A stretch of 64,000 bases of DNA from Brachionus koreanus (Eukaryota > Rotifera > Eurotatoria > Ploima > Brachionidae). Below, in pieces: positions 1 through 11,612 of this stretch; within the stretch, counting starts at the first letter, position 1; every line of letters begins with the position of its first letter. The notes below the pieces were generated by a model. That model made no database searches and was not told the DNA's origin. It worked only from the letters and a program-made list of their open reading frames with translations. A program made the position numbers and the translations under genes. The DNA is taken from NCBI GenBank assembly GCA_016987375.1, contig PJRA01000428.1, forward strand, positions 446,661 through 510,660. Reading direction: 5' to 3'.

Positions 1-1810
1 CAAGTTTTCTTTTCTCAATTTCGAACTAGGAGGCAAAAAATTCAAAAATTCAGAAGAATGAAGCTCACCAGTTCATCAATGGATTAATAATGATAAAAAT
101 AGATAATTGTTAGTTTAAATTGAGAAATTTATCTAATCTTTTTTTTAAAAAAAATAGTTTTGCTTTCTATTATTTGTACCCAATGACAAATTATTTAAAA
201 AATTTTTCTTAATATAGATATTTTAACATTACTGCCATTTAAGATGGTGTATGGAGCAAAAAAATTCCGAGAATCAGATTAAAGAAATTTTGTTAAACGA
301 CAAAACTCTAGTTTTTAATTTTTAAAGAAGTTAAATATCAAATATAAGAATAAAAGTAAAAATCGTTAGAAACGTCACTTGATTTTTTGAAGCACACTTA
401 AAGATAATTAAAAGCATTGAAATTTTTCCGACATTTTTGTATTTTACAACAACTTAAATAAATTAGAAAAATTTAACAAATTTAGAAAAAAAAAATCGGG
501 TTAATTTTGATATTTTGCTTTTATAAAATAGCATTCTTACATAAAATTTTTGAAATTTACAATTTTTTACTTAAATTGTTGTAAAATACATAAAAGCGTA
601 TTTCCATTGTATCTTTTCTACAATTTAAAGATTATAATTTAATTATTTAAAGTATTTTTTAACCTTATAAACAAAAAGACAGCAATTAAGACCACAAACA
701 AGCTAGATTTTGATTTTTTAAAAATTAAACAAAATTAAATCATACTAATTCAAGCTCAGGGTCATTTACAACAAAGAGATCATTATTTGGTATTACTTGA
801 ACAATACGTTCAGCATTCTTAATATTGATAGACATTTAAAATTTGTATGCGTGTTCTAATCAATTTTTTAAATCTTACCTCCTCGTAGTATAAAACTTTG
901 TATTTGACATTATCGCATTCGATTTGAGCCAGTTCAACATTCATGAAAAAAAATTTTGAATTTTTTTTTTCATTTTTGATTGTATTCTCAATATTTTGTA
1001 GAGTGATGTTGTCCAACCATTCTTGTTTAATCATGTGTCCATCTGCATAGAATTTAGATAATTTGGCCAACCGGTCGAGCTCGTCTAGCATTGGAAATTC
1101 TTCAAGACCATTACCTTGGCCTAAATTAGCTGTTTCATCCGCATTCTGATGAGAATTAATCATTTCTTCTATTTCAAATTCACGCTGATCGCTTAGTAGT
1201 CCTGGCGTGGTACTTTTTGAGTTTCCATCTCCGACTCGATTTGGCCATAGTCTAATTTCCAAAGAGCCCTGTCGAAATTCTCTAAAAATTACAATATTTT
1301 TATTTTAGATTTACTCAATGTTAATTTTTACCCGTATCTGTCAAAAAGAGATATTGAACTACCGCATACTGGCACATCACCAGATTTTGGTGATTCAATA
1401 TCCCAAGCAGTGATGACAAGGAGAGCATTTCTTGGCAAGTCACTAATGCGAAGCGGTAGTGTTAACCATTCGTCCCAAATCCATGGCTCTTTTTCTATAT
1501 ATTTGTAACTTGTTTTTACGGGCATGCATAGCTCTTGGTTATTGGCAAATATCTGTGCTGTAACATAAAGGTCTAGGTGTTGAAAAGCACCAGAATAATT
1601 TAGTATTGGACTTTCAATTATTTCCTTGTAATCAGGTTTTTTACGTTCGCCTTCCAGTTTTCCTCTAAATGAGTCAGCAATGAGTTTAAATTTAGAACAG
1701 TTTAGAATATTACGAGTCGGAAAAACTTACATTTTTATTTGAACCTGAGCAAGCAAATGACAGCTGAATACGTAGTTTAGCTTTTGGTAGGGTGTCTCAC
1801 ATGATACCAT
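1..1810 (-). CDS. PIK3C3: Class III phosphatidylinositol 3-kinase VPS34, N-terminal part (runs off the left edge)
   Basis: Five exons read on the minus strand: 1731-1810, 1332-1664, 879-1281, 746-817 and 1-25 (partial); all junctions are GT-AG and phases agree (80+333+403+72 nt). The product is the start of VPS34, which makes PI3P on endosomes and autophagosomes in complex with VPS15 and Beclin. The visible part, about 304 residues, covers the C2 domain: the family pattern of Y-x-F-S-C near the start, I-G-K-L-E-G-E-R, L-P-V-T-S-Y-K-like, W-x-E-W-L-x-L-P, L-P-R-N-A and L-W-P-N are all readable. The start at 1808-1810 is chosen because the exon-1 frame joins exon 2 in phase and the length before the C2 motifs matches the family. 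Intron 4 (26-745) is far longer than the others. The helical and kinase domains must lie left of the window. Identity is seen by motif similarity to the family; exon 5 is only 8 codons and is less sure. Confidence 0.93.
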
Positions 1811-4800
1811 GTTTTATAATTGACTAATAATTACATTAAACTGGTGTCTTTACAATATTAAATACAAGGAGTTGAGAAAATTTCAAATTTTTATAGCAAT
1901 ATTTTATAAAATATTATAATTTTTCAGATAAAGTATTAAATTATAATATTATTGAAAATTTTGTTAAGGTTTTTCTTTACTCATAGTCGTAGTGTTTTTG
2001 TGCATTGAAAAAATTAAGTATTGTAAATTTATTAAATAATTATTCAAAAATAAATTCATAAATAAAAAAACTAAATCTTTCAGGTTTAAACTGAATCGAA
2101 CCATAGAATTGTTTAGTCATGATATTTTTTTTACAAAAGATAAACAAAATTTTACTTTAATATTTTTAAATTAATTTAAGTAAAAAATTGATGATTATTC
2201 GTTGAATAACTTAAATTTAGCTTTTGATTAAAACATGATTATTCTTTCATAATAATTTAAAAACATCAAAATAGATTTTTTAATTAATGAAAAAATGAAA
2301 AATTAAATATAAAAAAATTTTCTGAGTTGTAATTTTAACTTACTTGATTTAGCTTAATATATTTTCAAACTGCAAAATTATTAAGGGCCATTTTGATCTA
2401 ATTTTCAATTCAGACAAAGAGTTTTAAGTACACTAAAAATGTTTAAATTAATGAAAAAAACACTAAGATATTTGTAATTTTTTCTAGCTGAATTAACTTT
2501 AAGAAATTTAAATATTTATTTTATTCTCCATAGACTTAATCAAAAGTACTTCAGAGAAAAGCATTTAAGTTGAGAATTCAAATTGTTCATTGATGGTCAT
2601 TTAAGTATTTTAATTACATCAAATTTTCCACAAATGTATACTTTAATTTAACAAATTTTTGTTTTTTTTTCTTAAATTAAAAAAGAAACAAGTTAAAGGT
2701 TCAAAACTAGTATAAATCTAAATGAATGGGGCCCAAATCAAAGTCTTAAGCTAGATGCTTCGATTTGCTAGATATAAAAAAAATGGGGCAACATTCAAAG
2801 TTGCACTAATATGAACAATCTGGTAAACTGCAAAATTTAAATTTTGACAAATTTGTCTTAAGTGCATTTTGCAGCGACTTTGCAAGTGATTAGCAGGCTT
2901 TGGCTATTGGTGTAACTCTTTTAATTAAATCAATTCAATGCATTTTTGAAGTTTAATTACCATTTAAAATGTTCTGAAAATTAAAATTCTGCTCTTTTGA
3001 AGAGCAAAAATATCTAGAAATTTTTCTAATCAACTCTATCTTCTCTTCTGGCAAGTTTTTTGAATCATAAATCTTAATGCATAAATTTAAATTTATAGAT
3101 TTTTATCGAATAAAAAAATTATTTAAACTTTTTTAAGACAACTGATAAGTAAAAAATGTATACTATTAAAAAAAATATGGTAATTTGTTTATCTGTATCC
3201 AAAAGAATATTCAGATTAATGAAATCAAAAGGTCAACTAATAGGATATTTTTCAAATTTCAATGGCAATATCTTAAGTAATGGTTTGAATTTTAAATTTA
3301 TTTTCTTAAAATGAAATAAATACTTTTCTATGCATCACATGACTAAATATTATACTAAAAATTTAAAAAAATTAAGTAAAACTTGTACAGGTTGATTGAT
3401 TAATTATTTATTATATTATTTTTAAATCAAAGAACAAAATCGATAAAAATGATTAAAATACATTAAGCTTTTATCAATTTGAAATCTTAAAAGATACGTT
3501 CCATCTTTAGTCTTTAAATTTGCTACCAAAAATCCCAAAAAAAATGAATAAAAGAATTTTCAATATTTTGGAAAAGATAAACAGGAAATCAATCAAATAA
3601 TTGAATATTCCAAAATCATACAAATTGAATTTTATTTTTTTATTTTATTTGTTAAAAAATGTCAAAGAGAAAACAAAACTTGTCATTTCTAAAAACTGTG
3701 CATGATTATTTTTGTAGCTTATTTTCTATCTGTTTGTTGTTATTTAAATTCGAGATCTTTAAAATGTAATGGATACTGAATAAAAATGCGAAATTTTATT
3801 TATTATCATAAAATGATTAGATTTCCTTTAATTGAAAAAAAAATGCTTGTTTTTTGATTTTTTTGAAAAAATTGTAACATCCTTTTAAAAAAAATTTCAA
3901 TTTTATCATTTAAAACCTGCGTCTGAGAGAACTACAACTTTGTAAAGGCTTTAAATTTTTGCAAATAATATTTTGATTTTCAAAGGACGTAGTTACAGAA
4001 TCAAAGTCAAAAATTAGAAAATCAAATAGCGCTTAAATTTTTTAATTTTTTAGCTTAATCATTATTTAATGGCCTCAGCTCAAGGAAGACTTGGATTTAT
4101 GACCTCAAATTCATAAATTTTATAATCACAGTTAAATACTAGCCTTCGAAAGATAATGAAAAATTCAAATAGGCTTTTTAAAAACTTTAAATGAAAAAAA
4201 CTTTAAAAAAAATGAAGTTTATAAATTTGACAATTGAGTGTGTAAGAGTTAATTTTTTATAAATTAAAGAGTTGCAATTTTGCTAAAAAAAATTTCAATC
4301 TACACGATAAATTAAATGAAAAATTTGCATAAAATATTTTTTGAATTCAATGACAAAATTAGTTCAGAACTTGATTTATTCACATTTGCTTAAACTATTT
4401 CAATGGCAAAAAATGATAAATAAAAAAATTTTTTTTGAGCTAGGGCTAAAATAAAAATTAAATTTAAAAATTATTTAATGTGTATTGTTTTTTTGAGATT
4501 TTATTTAATTGGCAATCATAAATTCAAAAAAAAATATATTTTTCGATAGGCTTTTAATTTAATAATAAAAAATAAATAAAAAGATAACAAAAAGACAAAA
4601 CATTTAGTCCATGTCGTTAAAATCGAAACTATTGAATGCTAATAAACTAAAATTTTAAAACAAATTTTCTAAGACAGTTATCAAAGCCAAGTAAATAAAA
4701 ATATTTAATTAATTCAACATATTTGATTAGGCTTAGCATAAATAAAAGTATAGACAAAGGAAAAACAAATTTCAAGTTAAGCTTAAATAGAACTAGAAAT

Positions 4801-4820
4801 TTCGGAATTGGGTTTAAAAT
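1811..4820. other. Intergenic, no gene recognised
   Basis: About 3 kb of AT-rich DNA with many A and T homopolymers. It lies between the divergent starts of PIK3C3 (minus) and the first RRM gene (plus), so both promoters should be here. I see no open frame of any length, no RNA gene and no clear repeat. Confidence 0.6.
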
Positions 4821-5469
4821 ATGTCTACGATAAAGCTATATGTTGGCAACGTACCTTCGGTGGCTAGAAATGCCGAATTGAAGGAGCTTTTCGAAAAATT
4901 CGGCAAGGTTACCGAATGTGACATATTGAAAGATTATGGCTTTGTCCATATGGAGGACACAAACAGCGCGAAAGCAGCTATTGCAGGCCTAAACGATTCG
5001 CTTTGGAAAGGCTCGCGCATTCGGGTCGAAATTTCGACCACACGAACTCAAAAAGGCGAGCCCTCGATTCGCAAGCGATATCGACCACCGCCATCTTATC
5101 GTGACGCACGCTCTCCGCCACGTGGCTATCCGTATCGAGACTTGCCTCCGAGATTTTTAGATCCCTACGCTCGTAGCTACGACAGGCATCATCCTTACCC
5201 AGATATGCGCAGGCGACCTTTGTCACCTCCTCACCGACTCTACAGAATGCATTTCAGAGGTGAACCCTATCCAATTAGGGGCTATCCACCTTCGCCGCCA
5301 AGGCACTTACCGCCGAGAGATTATTACAGGAGCCGATCTCGATCGCCGAGGTAACACAAATTCATAAATAAATAGCATTAGGGTCGATTAAAAAAATTAT
5401 TCTTAAAGGTATGACTATGAGCGTCGTAGATCATCGCATTTACCGTCGTCGACTAAATCAAGAGTTTAG
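4821..5469 (+). CDS. RRM protein with Arg/Pro/Ser-rich tail (paralogue 1)
   Basis: Two exons, 4821-5350 and 5409-5469, give 196 residues; the 58-bp intron is GT-AG and splits an Arg codon. Residues about 3-70 form one RNA-recognition motif: RNP2 is K-L-Y-V-G-N-V and RNP1 is K-D-Y-G-F-V-H-M. The closest family pattern I recognise is the RBM4/RBM14/lark type of RRM (E-L-F-E-K-F-G-K-V-T-E-C-D-I-L-K), but no CCHC knuckle or second RRM follows. The rest is low-complexity Arg/Pro/Tyr/Ser and ends in R-S-R-S-R-S-P-R and a short Arg-rich exon, as in SR-type splicing factors. A role in RNA processing in the nucleus is inferred from the domains. A second copy with the same exon structure lies at 11613-12313. 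Confidence 0.88.
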
Positions 5470-6897
5470 AATTTTAAATTAATTTTGTTTTTTGTTTGAA
5501 TTTAAAAATAAAAAAAATCAATTCGATTTTTAGCGTTTTAACGATCGGCGATCAATCGAAATCGCGAAAATTTTTCACACAATTCGGCCTCAATTAAATT
5601 CAATAAATGTTAAAGAATATTTTAATCTGAATAATTTGAGTCAAAAATTTGAATAATGAATGAATTTAAAGCAGACTGAAAGAACCAGTCTAATTGTTGA
5701 ATATTGATTCTTTACTAACATTAACTTGACCGCTGATCTGAAAATTCTGCGCACATCATAATAATTGAATTAATAGGCTTATGAAAAATTTTTTAAATTT
5801 AAGACAATTATTTAGATGTGTTTATCAAGCTATAAAATATTTTTTAAAATCAAAAAGTTTCTTATTTAATGGATATTTTAGTATTTAAAGTCGATGCACA
5901 GAAACTTTTTTTAATTAAAGAAGCCATTTTAAAACTGACTAGAAAATTGTTCACACGATTAGCCATTTTTGTCTTTTTATTTTTATAAATCTAGCTAATG
6001 ATGCTGATGACTAAAAAATCTACTTTTGTTCCTAGAATAAATAAAAAAATAAAAGAGGAAAAATTCAGAAATATCTTTAAAAAATGTTTTTAAATATTTT
6101 ATGAGTAAAAAATTCGGCATATGTTAAAACAGTTAGTTTTTCTTGATTAAATCAAACCTGACCTTGACTATATGTTCATTGCATTATTCATCATCTTGAA
6201 AAAATTCAAGAACTTCATTCTGAAAACCAAAATTTCAACGATCCATATCTAGAAGAAAAGATCTACTTTTTAAATAATTTGTTTCAAATTGTCAGCATCA
6301 CACACAACTAAATAACGTCTTTTATCGAAAAATATCAATTAATCAATAAAATACGGGATATCTCTTGAAAAATTAGGCTTTCAAATTGTTAACTTAAAAG
6401 AAACAACGACAATATCAACTGAAAAATTCCTCCGGTAAAGAAAATACAACAGAAAAAAATAATTACCTTATAATTTTCTCAAACCAAATTTTTTCATTTA
6501 TGTGATTAAATAAAGAAACAGCAGGGAAACCATTCCAAACTATTTGAGATCATCACTAACAATTAATTTAATAAATAAAAATATATTTAATTTTTTTGGG
6601 GAAATCAAATCAATAATTTATTATAAATCTTTTAGATATTTTATTTTTGATGTTTGATATATAGATAAGAAGAAAAAGAAGTTGAGAAAAAATTGTCTCA
6701 GCTTAAAAATAAGCATGTAATGATGTTCCAACAACCAGCAATATATAGTATCAACGACAACCAGGATTTATAATTTCTAAAGAAAAGAAAAATAAAAATA
6801 AATGTTTAAAAAAGTTGAATTAATAAATATCCATATTGTAAAAAAAGATGTGAGCAATTTGGATTTTGATTTTTTTTGTTATTAAAATCAATTTAAA
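5470..6897. other. Intergenic, no gene recognised
   Basis: AT-rich sequence between the first RRM gene and copy A of the 0.83-kb direct duplication. No coding frame or structured repeat was seen. Confidence 0.5.
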
Positions 6898-7178
6898 TTT
6901 AAATTTAATTAATAAAATGAATATTTTTTGCACATTATCTCCTGTCAGATATACGCATTTTATGCGTTACAATAAACCACTATACTATACTGATGGTAAA
7001 TATTGCAAGTATCGCAAAATTAAGTAAATAAAATTATTAAAATTTTTTAAATTTTAATGAATTGATTTTAATAAGCTTAAAAATAAATATTTTAACATTT
7101 CAAAATTTTATTTAATTTAATTTATAATTTTGGTTTTATTGATTCTAACTGGGGAAAACTAGAGTATGTAAATTTGAG

Positions 7179-7445
7179 TTAATTATCAATAATCTTTTCA
7201 ATTGTTGTTATCGTGGGGGGCGTTCTGTGATGATGAATTGGCCATTTCGAAAATTTATGATTAAAATTGAAATTTCCATCATTTTGTGAGTCATGATTAG
7301 GATGATATAATGAACCATAATGATGAGAAACATGTTCGGGATGAGTCAAAAATGAATTGAAGTTCGGTGGTAGAAATCGCGCTTCGTTTGTCAAAAATAA
7401 ACAGGCAATGGCCATAAGCACAAAAATTATTCCAGAATTTTTCAT
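7179..7445 (-). CDS. Small secreted His/Asn-rich protein, copy A
   Basis: An 88-residue single-exon frame. Residues 1-22 form a typical signal peptide (short N-terminus with Lys, hydrophobic run I-I-F-V-L-M-A-I-A-C-L-F-L, likely cut after N-E-A). The mature part has no cysteine and is rich in His, Asn, Phe and Pro, with H-P-x-H-V-S-H-H-Y and P-I-H-H-H-R-T-P-P. I do not recognise the family; an extracellular role is inferred from the signal peptide only. It differs from copy B only after R-T-P-P, because a run of six G (plus strand) here is seven in copy B. Here the frame continues to T-I-T-T-I-E-K-I-I-D-N. Which copy has the ancestral end cannot be told. Confidence 0.7.
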   Translation of the reverse strand: MKNSGIIFVLMAIACLFLTNEARFLPPNFNSFLTHPEHVSHHYGSLYHPNHDSQNDGNFNFNHKFSKWPIHHHRTPPTITTIEKIIDN

Positions 7446-7497
7446 TTTTTTTAAAAATATTAATTTGGAAAATAAATTTTTTTATTAACGTTTTATA

Positions 7498-7562
7498 GAT
7501 TATTTAGCTCAGTGGTAGTATGTTGTTAAATATTTCAAAATCTGTTTGAGACTATCCTGTTT
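7498..7562 (+). repeat. tRNA-like sequence with Pol III A-box (copy A)
   Basis: The stretch TTTAGCTCAGTGGTAG at about 7503-7518 matches the D-arm/A-box of a tRNA, and TGTTTGAGACTATCC about 35 bp further on resembles a weak B-box. No paired acceptor stem or anticodon arm can be drawn with confidence. It may be a decayed tRNA or the head of a tRNA-derived SINE. It lies about 55 bp upstream of the secreted-protein start and recurs at about 10240-10304 in copy B. Confidence 0.35.
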
Positions 7563-7892
7563 ATTCATTTATGCTCGATTTGTAATTTTAAGATTTTAAT
7601 TTTTCCTCATCAATGCTCTGAATTATTTTTGAACTAAATTATTTTTTAAAAGTTAAAACAGCTACTGTAAATAAATTTATTTATTAAATGTTATCATTTT
7701 GCATTTCAATTTTATTTTGTGTTTTTTTTTTAAAAATATACTATTGAATGCTTGTTTTTTTCAAGCTTACATCGAAAAGCCTTAGAAAATTTTATTTTAA
7801 AGATGGAAAAAATTATAATCATTATTATAATAAATTAAGTAAAACTAAATGAAAGTTTTTTTTCGTTTAAATTAATAATTCAATCTCAAAAA

Positions 7893-9287
7893 ATGGAAGA
7901 AAAAAAGTTTATTTTAAACTCTTTTGAAAAAATGGTGGTCAATGCCACAAAATGTGGAGATTATTTAGTTATGGGAACCTGTTTTTTTAGTGACAAAATC
8001 TCAAATTCAAGGTTTAACCAAAATTTGTTTCTATCATCTTTAAAAATTTTACAAAAACGACATGAAATTCTTCGATCTTATATAAAAATTTTTGGCTCAG
8101 ACATGTATTTTGTACCCCATGAAGAAGATGTTTCATCGAGAATAAAATTCAGTTGGCTAGACTTGACTAATGAACAGGTTTCAAGGGAAAAATTAATGAC
8201 CGAAACGGCCAATTTTAATTCAATATTGTTTCCTCATGGTCAAAGCGATTTACTTTGGAGAGCTCAAGTAATAGAATTCAAAAAGGAAGAAAAATTCAAT
8301 TATATCCTTAATTTCGTTTTCTTGGCTATTGCTGATGGAATGTTTAGCAGTTTAATTCTAGTCGAAACAGTCGGTATTTTGAATAGACTGTTAAATGGAA
8401 AAGAAATTGATGAGAAAATTATACGAATAAGCGAAAATATGAACATAATGTGTGAAAAAAGAGGCTTATGGAAAGATCATCATATGGAAATGGTGAAAAA
8501 AATGTCCCAAAGAGATATTGCAAAATTCAATTTAGCCCCACAGCTAAGAACTGGTGAAAGTGGCTTTCAAGTGGATATGTTTTTTATTGACAGCGAAAAA
8601 TCAAATCAAATAATGTCTGTTTCTAAAAAGAACAATGTAAGATTGACATCGTATTTTTACATGGCTAGCTTTTACGCTTTAAAAAAACTATACGATGAAA
8701 ACAACATAGTTTTTCCAAATCGGATTACTTGTGAACTCCCAGTTTGTTTAAGGTTCCGATATCAGCCAGAAATGGATTTTACTGAATGCAGACTTCACAC
8801 TACCATGGTGACTTTTTCAAGTGAACCAGAAAAATTTGGAAAATTTGAGAATTTTTGGCAAGATAGTCAGTATATGCATAGTTTGATACTGGAAAATACA
8901 AGCAGTGAAACCGGGACATTATTTTCTCTAAGTCACAACGACGAATTAGAAGAGTACAACAGAGTATTTTTGAGATCTGAAAATTTGACTCAAGTTCTTG
9001 AAACATTGAGTTCAGAAGTTGTGACCGATTTGGCATTGAGCAATCTTGGTCCATATGTTGATAAATACGTAAAAGAAGAAGAGGGAAATTTTGAAATAAA
9101 TGAAATGTACTGCACCGATCCTGTTAATTCAGATCCGTGCATTTCTTGTGGTTTAATAATACATTTAATATACTGGAAAGGAAAAATAATGGTAGATTTA
9201 GGCGCAAATAAATCTCTGATAGGTTCAAAGTTTTTCAAAAGATACAAACAACTGCTCTTAGATACCATAGACGAAACACTTCAATAG
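7893..9287 (+). CDS. Condensation/acyltransferase-fold protein lacking the catalytic His (likely pseudo-enzyme)
   Basis: A single-exon, 464-residue protein. Its layout fits the CoA-dependent acyltransferase / NRPS condensation superfamily (PapA-like, alcohol O-acetyltransferase-like): an N-terminal K-I-L-Q-K-R-H-E-I-L-R segment at about 50-60, the HHxxxDG region at about 145-152, and a C-terminal S-N-L-G-P-Y plus a strand-rich L-I-I-H-L-I-Y-W-K-G-K-I-M segment ending F-F-K-R-Y. The active-site motif HHxxxDG reads F-L-A-I-A-D-G, so both His are replaced while Asp-Gly is kept. Known enzymes need the second His as the base, so catalysis by this mechanism is unlikely. It is unspliced, unlike most neighbours, and sits exactly between two direct duplicates. 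Family assignment is from motif position and overall layout, not alignment; function is unknown. Confidence 0.65.
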   Translation: MEEKKFILNSFEKMVVNATKCGDYLVMGTCFFSDKISNSRFNQNLFLSSLKILQKRHEILRSYIKIFGSDMYFVPHEEDVSSRIKFSWLDLTNEQVSREKLMTETANFNSILFPHGQSDLLWRAQVIEFKKEEKFNYILNFVFLAIADGMFSSLILVETVGILNRLLNGKEIDEKIIRISENMNIMCEKRGLWKDHHMEMVKKMSQRDIAKFNLAPQLRTGESGFQVDMFFIDSEKSNQIMSVSKKNNVRLTSYFYMASFYALKKLYDENNIVFPNRITCELPVCLRFRYQPEMDFTECRLHTTMVTFSSEPEKFGKFENFWQDSQYMHSLILENTSSETGTLFSLSHNDELEEYNRVFLRSENLTQVLETLSSEVVTDLALSNLGPYVDKYVKEEEGNFEINEMYCTDPVNSDPCISCGLIIHLIYWKGKIMVDLGANKSLIGSKFFKRYKQLLLDTIDETLQ

Positions 9288-9632
9288 AAAATAATAAAAA
9301 TAATTTAGACAATTTAGATTTTATTTGAAGCTTTTAGCGAAAAACACATTCAAAATCTTTAGTTTTATTGAATTGCTAGAAATAAATTTTTTTATCTAAT
9401 TTTTTTATTTTTAATTGTTTTAATCCTATATTTTTTAAGTTTATAAAACGAAAAATAAAATTATGCGAAAAAACTAAATGTTTTTGCATAAAAAAAAGGG
9501 AAAACATATAAAAACTTGCATTTTTAAAAATTTTTTTAATTTTATAAAAAAAATAGGGAAAAGCGTACCAATAAAACAAGTTTTTTTGTTATCGTATTAC
9601 CAAAGCCTTTTTTGTCTTTAGCAAAAGTTAAG
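9288..9632. other. Spacer, no gene recognised
   Basis: 345 bp of A/T runs between the acyltransferase-like gene and duplicate copy B. Short minus-strand frames here are low-complexity Phe/Lys and not credible. Confidence 0.5.
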
Positions 9633-10464
9633 TTTAAATTTAATTAATAAAATAAATATTTTTTGCACATTATCTCCTGTCAGATATACGCATTTTATGC
9701 GTTACAATAAACCACTATAGGCTTACTATACTGATGGTAAATATTGCAAGTATCGCAAAATTAAGTAAATAAAATTATTAAAATTTTTTAAATTTTAATG
9801 AATTGATTTTAATAAGCTTAAAAATAAATATTTTAACATTTCAAAATTTTATTTAATTTAATTTATAATTTTGGTTTTATTGATTCTAACTGGGGAAAAC
9901 TAGAGTATGTAAATTTGAGTTAATTATCAATAATCTTTTCAATTGTTGTTATCGTGGGGGGGCGTTCTGTGATGATGAATTGGCCATTTCGAAAATTTAT
10001 GATTAAAATTGAAATTTCCATCATTTTGTGAGTCATGATTAGGATGATATAATGAACCATAATGATGAGAAACATGTTCGGGATGAGTCAAAAATGAATT
10101 GAAGTTCGGTGGTAGAAATCGCGCTTCGTTTGTCAAAAATAAACAGGCAATGGCCATAAGCACAAAAATTATTCCAGAATTTTTCATTTTTTTTAAAAGT
10201 ATTAATTTGGAAAATAAATTTTTTTATTAACGTTTTATAGATTATTTAGCTCAGTGGTAGTATGTTGTTAAATATTTCAAAATCTGTTTGAGACTATCCT
10301 GTTTATTCATTTATGCTCGATTTGTAATTTTAAGATTTTAATTTTTCCTCATCAATGCTCTGAATTATTTTTGAACTAAATTATTTTTTAAAAGTTAAAA
10401 CAGCTACTGTAAATAAATTTATTTATTAAATGTTATCATTTTGCATTTCAATTTTATTTTGTGT
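9633..10464. repeat. Direct duplication 1, copy B (832 bp)
   Basis: Copy of 6898-7722, same orientation, with a 6-bp insertion near 9720 and one extra G near 9961. The flanking sequences differ on both sides immediately outside the stated limits. No target-site duplication or terminal inverted repeat was seen at its edges, so simple duplication looks likelier than transposition. Confidence 0.93.
9939..10187 (-). CDS. Small secreted His/Asn-rich protein, copy B (frameshifted C-terminus)
   Basis: An 82-residue frame identical to the 7179-7445 product through R-T-P-P, with the same 22-residue signal peptide. One extra G in the run at about 9956-9962 shifts the frame, and the protein ends H-D-N-N-N. 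The lost end is short and lacks obvious features, so this copy may still work; a homopolymer sequencing error is equally possible. The family is not recognised. Confidence 0.62.
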   Translation of the reverse strand: MKNSGIIFVLMAIACLFLTNEARFLPPNFNSFLTHPEHVSHHYGSLYHPNHDSQNDGNFNFNHKFSKWPIHHHRTPPHDNNN

Positions 10465-11612
10465 CTTTGTTGCTAGAAATATTAGTGGAGAGTCAATACA
10501 AATATTTGAAATGCTAAAGTCATGTTTATTTCTCAACAAAACAATTCTGTTGCTAAATAATCTCATTCTGATATTCTAAATTGAAGCACAGAAAAGTTAA
10601 ATCTAAAACCAAGAGAATAAGCATAAAAATTATTTTATTTCAATCAATATGAGTTTCGCTAGGTCTTTTGAAATAAGCAACTAAAAATTTTCCACCAATT
10701 GGTGTAAAAACTATGAAATCAATACCAAAGAGAGTTTTGGATTAATTGTAAATCTGAATTAATTTTTTTTCATGTTTGAGCTTTTCATGTTTGATATCAT
10801 TCCAAAAATTCAACAATGATAGGCTTATTTAAATATTTAGAGAAACTACTTTTTTTTCAAATTAATAATATTTTTTAAAGAATCATTGTGTTTCTAAAAA
10901 AACTGATTTTGAATATTGAATTTTTGAATATGTTCCAAATCACAGACTGCAGCCGGAATTTCTTTTTTCTTTAAATAATCAAATTTAATAATAGAACTAT
11001 CCATGAATTGTAAGAAAATTCATTAAAATCAAAATTTCTGATATTACTAGACAGACTAAATTTTATTGAAAAAAAATTTGATTCAAATTGAAATACAAAT
11101 CATTCATAATTTAAAAAAAAATTGAAATGAATCTACTCTACTTATGGAGATGGAATCAATCAAATTTTTTTTATCAAACATAAGATCTAAAAGAATAAAA
11201 ATTAATTAATATTTATTTGAAAGTTATAGTTGAGTTTTACGGACACTTTTTCTATAAACAGACTTTTTATAGCGAATTTTTTAACATAAATATTAATTAC
11301 AAACACAATTATACGGCATATATTTTTTTTTTATAAAAATAGAATAAAAATATATAAAAATTTTTGCGTGGAGATTTCACTATCGGGAAATTTGAATTTG
11401 GCTCGCGGTTCATTTTGATTCAAAATATCTTATAATACAATCATACAAAGTTTAAATAAAATTGTTCAAAATTAAAGAGATTTTAGCTTTTTGGTTCAAT
11501 CATCAAACAATCCACGAGAAAATTTTGCAAGACAAGTTTTCTCGAGTCTTCTTTGTGTGAGCATTATTTAAAACATTTAATTTTTAGGGTCGCTGTTCAT
11601 TGTTTTGTGTAA
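10465..11612. other. Intergenic, no gene recognised
   Basis: AT-rich region upstream of the second RRM gene. A pyrimidine-rich stretch ending in AG at 11586-11587, 25 bp before the start codon, looks like a 3' splice site. It could serve a 5'UTR intron or spliced-leader addition. Nothing else was recognised. Confidence 0.45.

Larger units (their letters stand above)
6898..7722. repeat. Direct duplication 1, copy A (825 bp)
   Basis: Nearly identical to 9633-10464. Differences I found by eye are a 6-bp insertion (GGCTTA) in copy B near 9720, one extra G in copy B in a G run, and a very few substitutions. It contains a whole small secreted-protein gene on the minus strand plus about 280 bp on each side, including a tRNA-like A-box stretch at 7500-7560. 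The two copies are in the same orientation and bracket the acyltransferase-like gene at 7893-9287. Confidence 0.93.

Noticed and set aside
9376..9579. 67-residue minus frame rich in Phe and Lys
   Set aside because: Homopolymer-driven composition, no plausible protein features.
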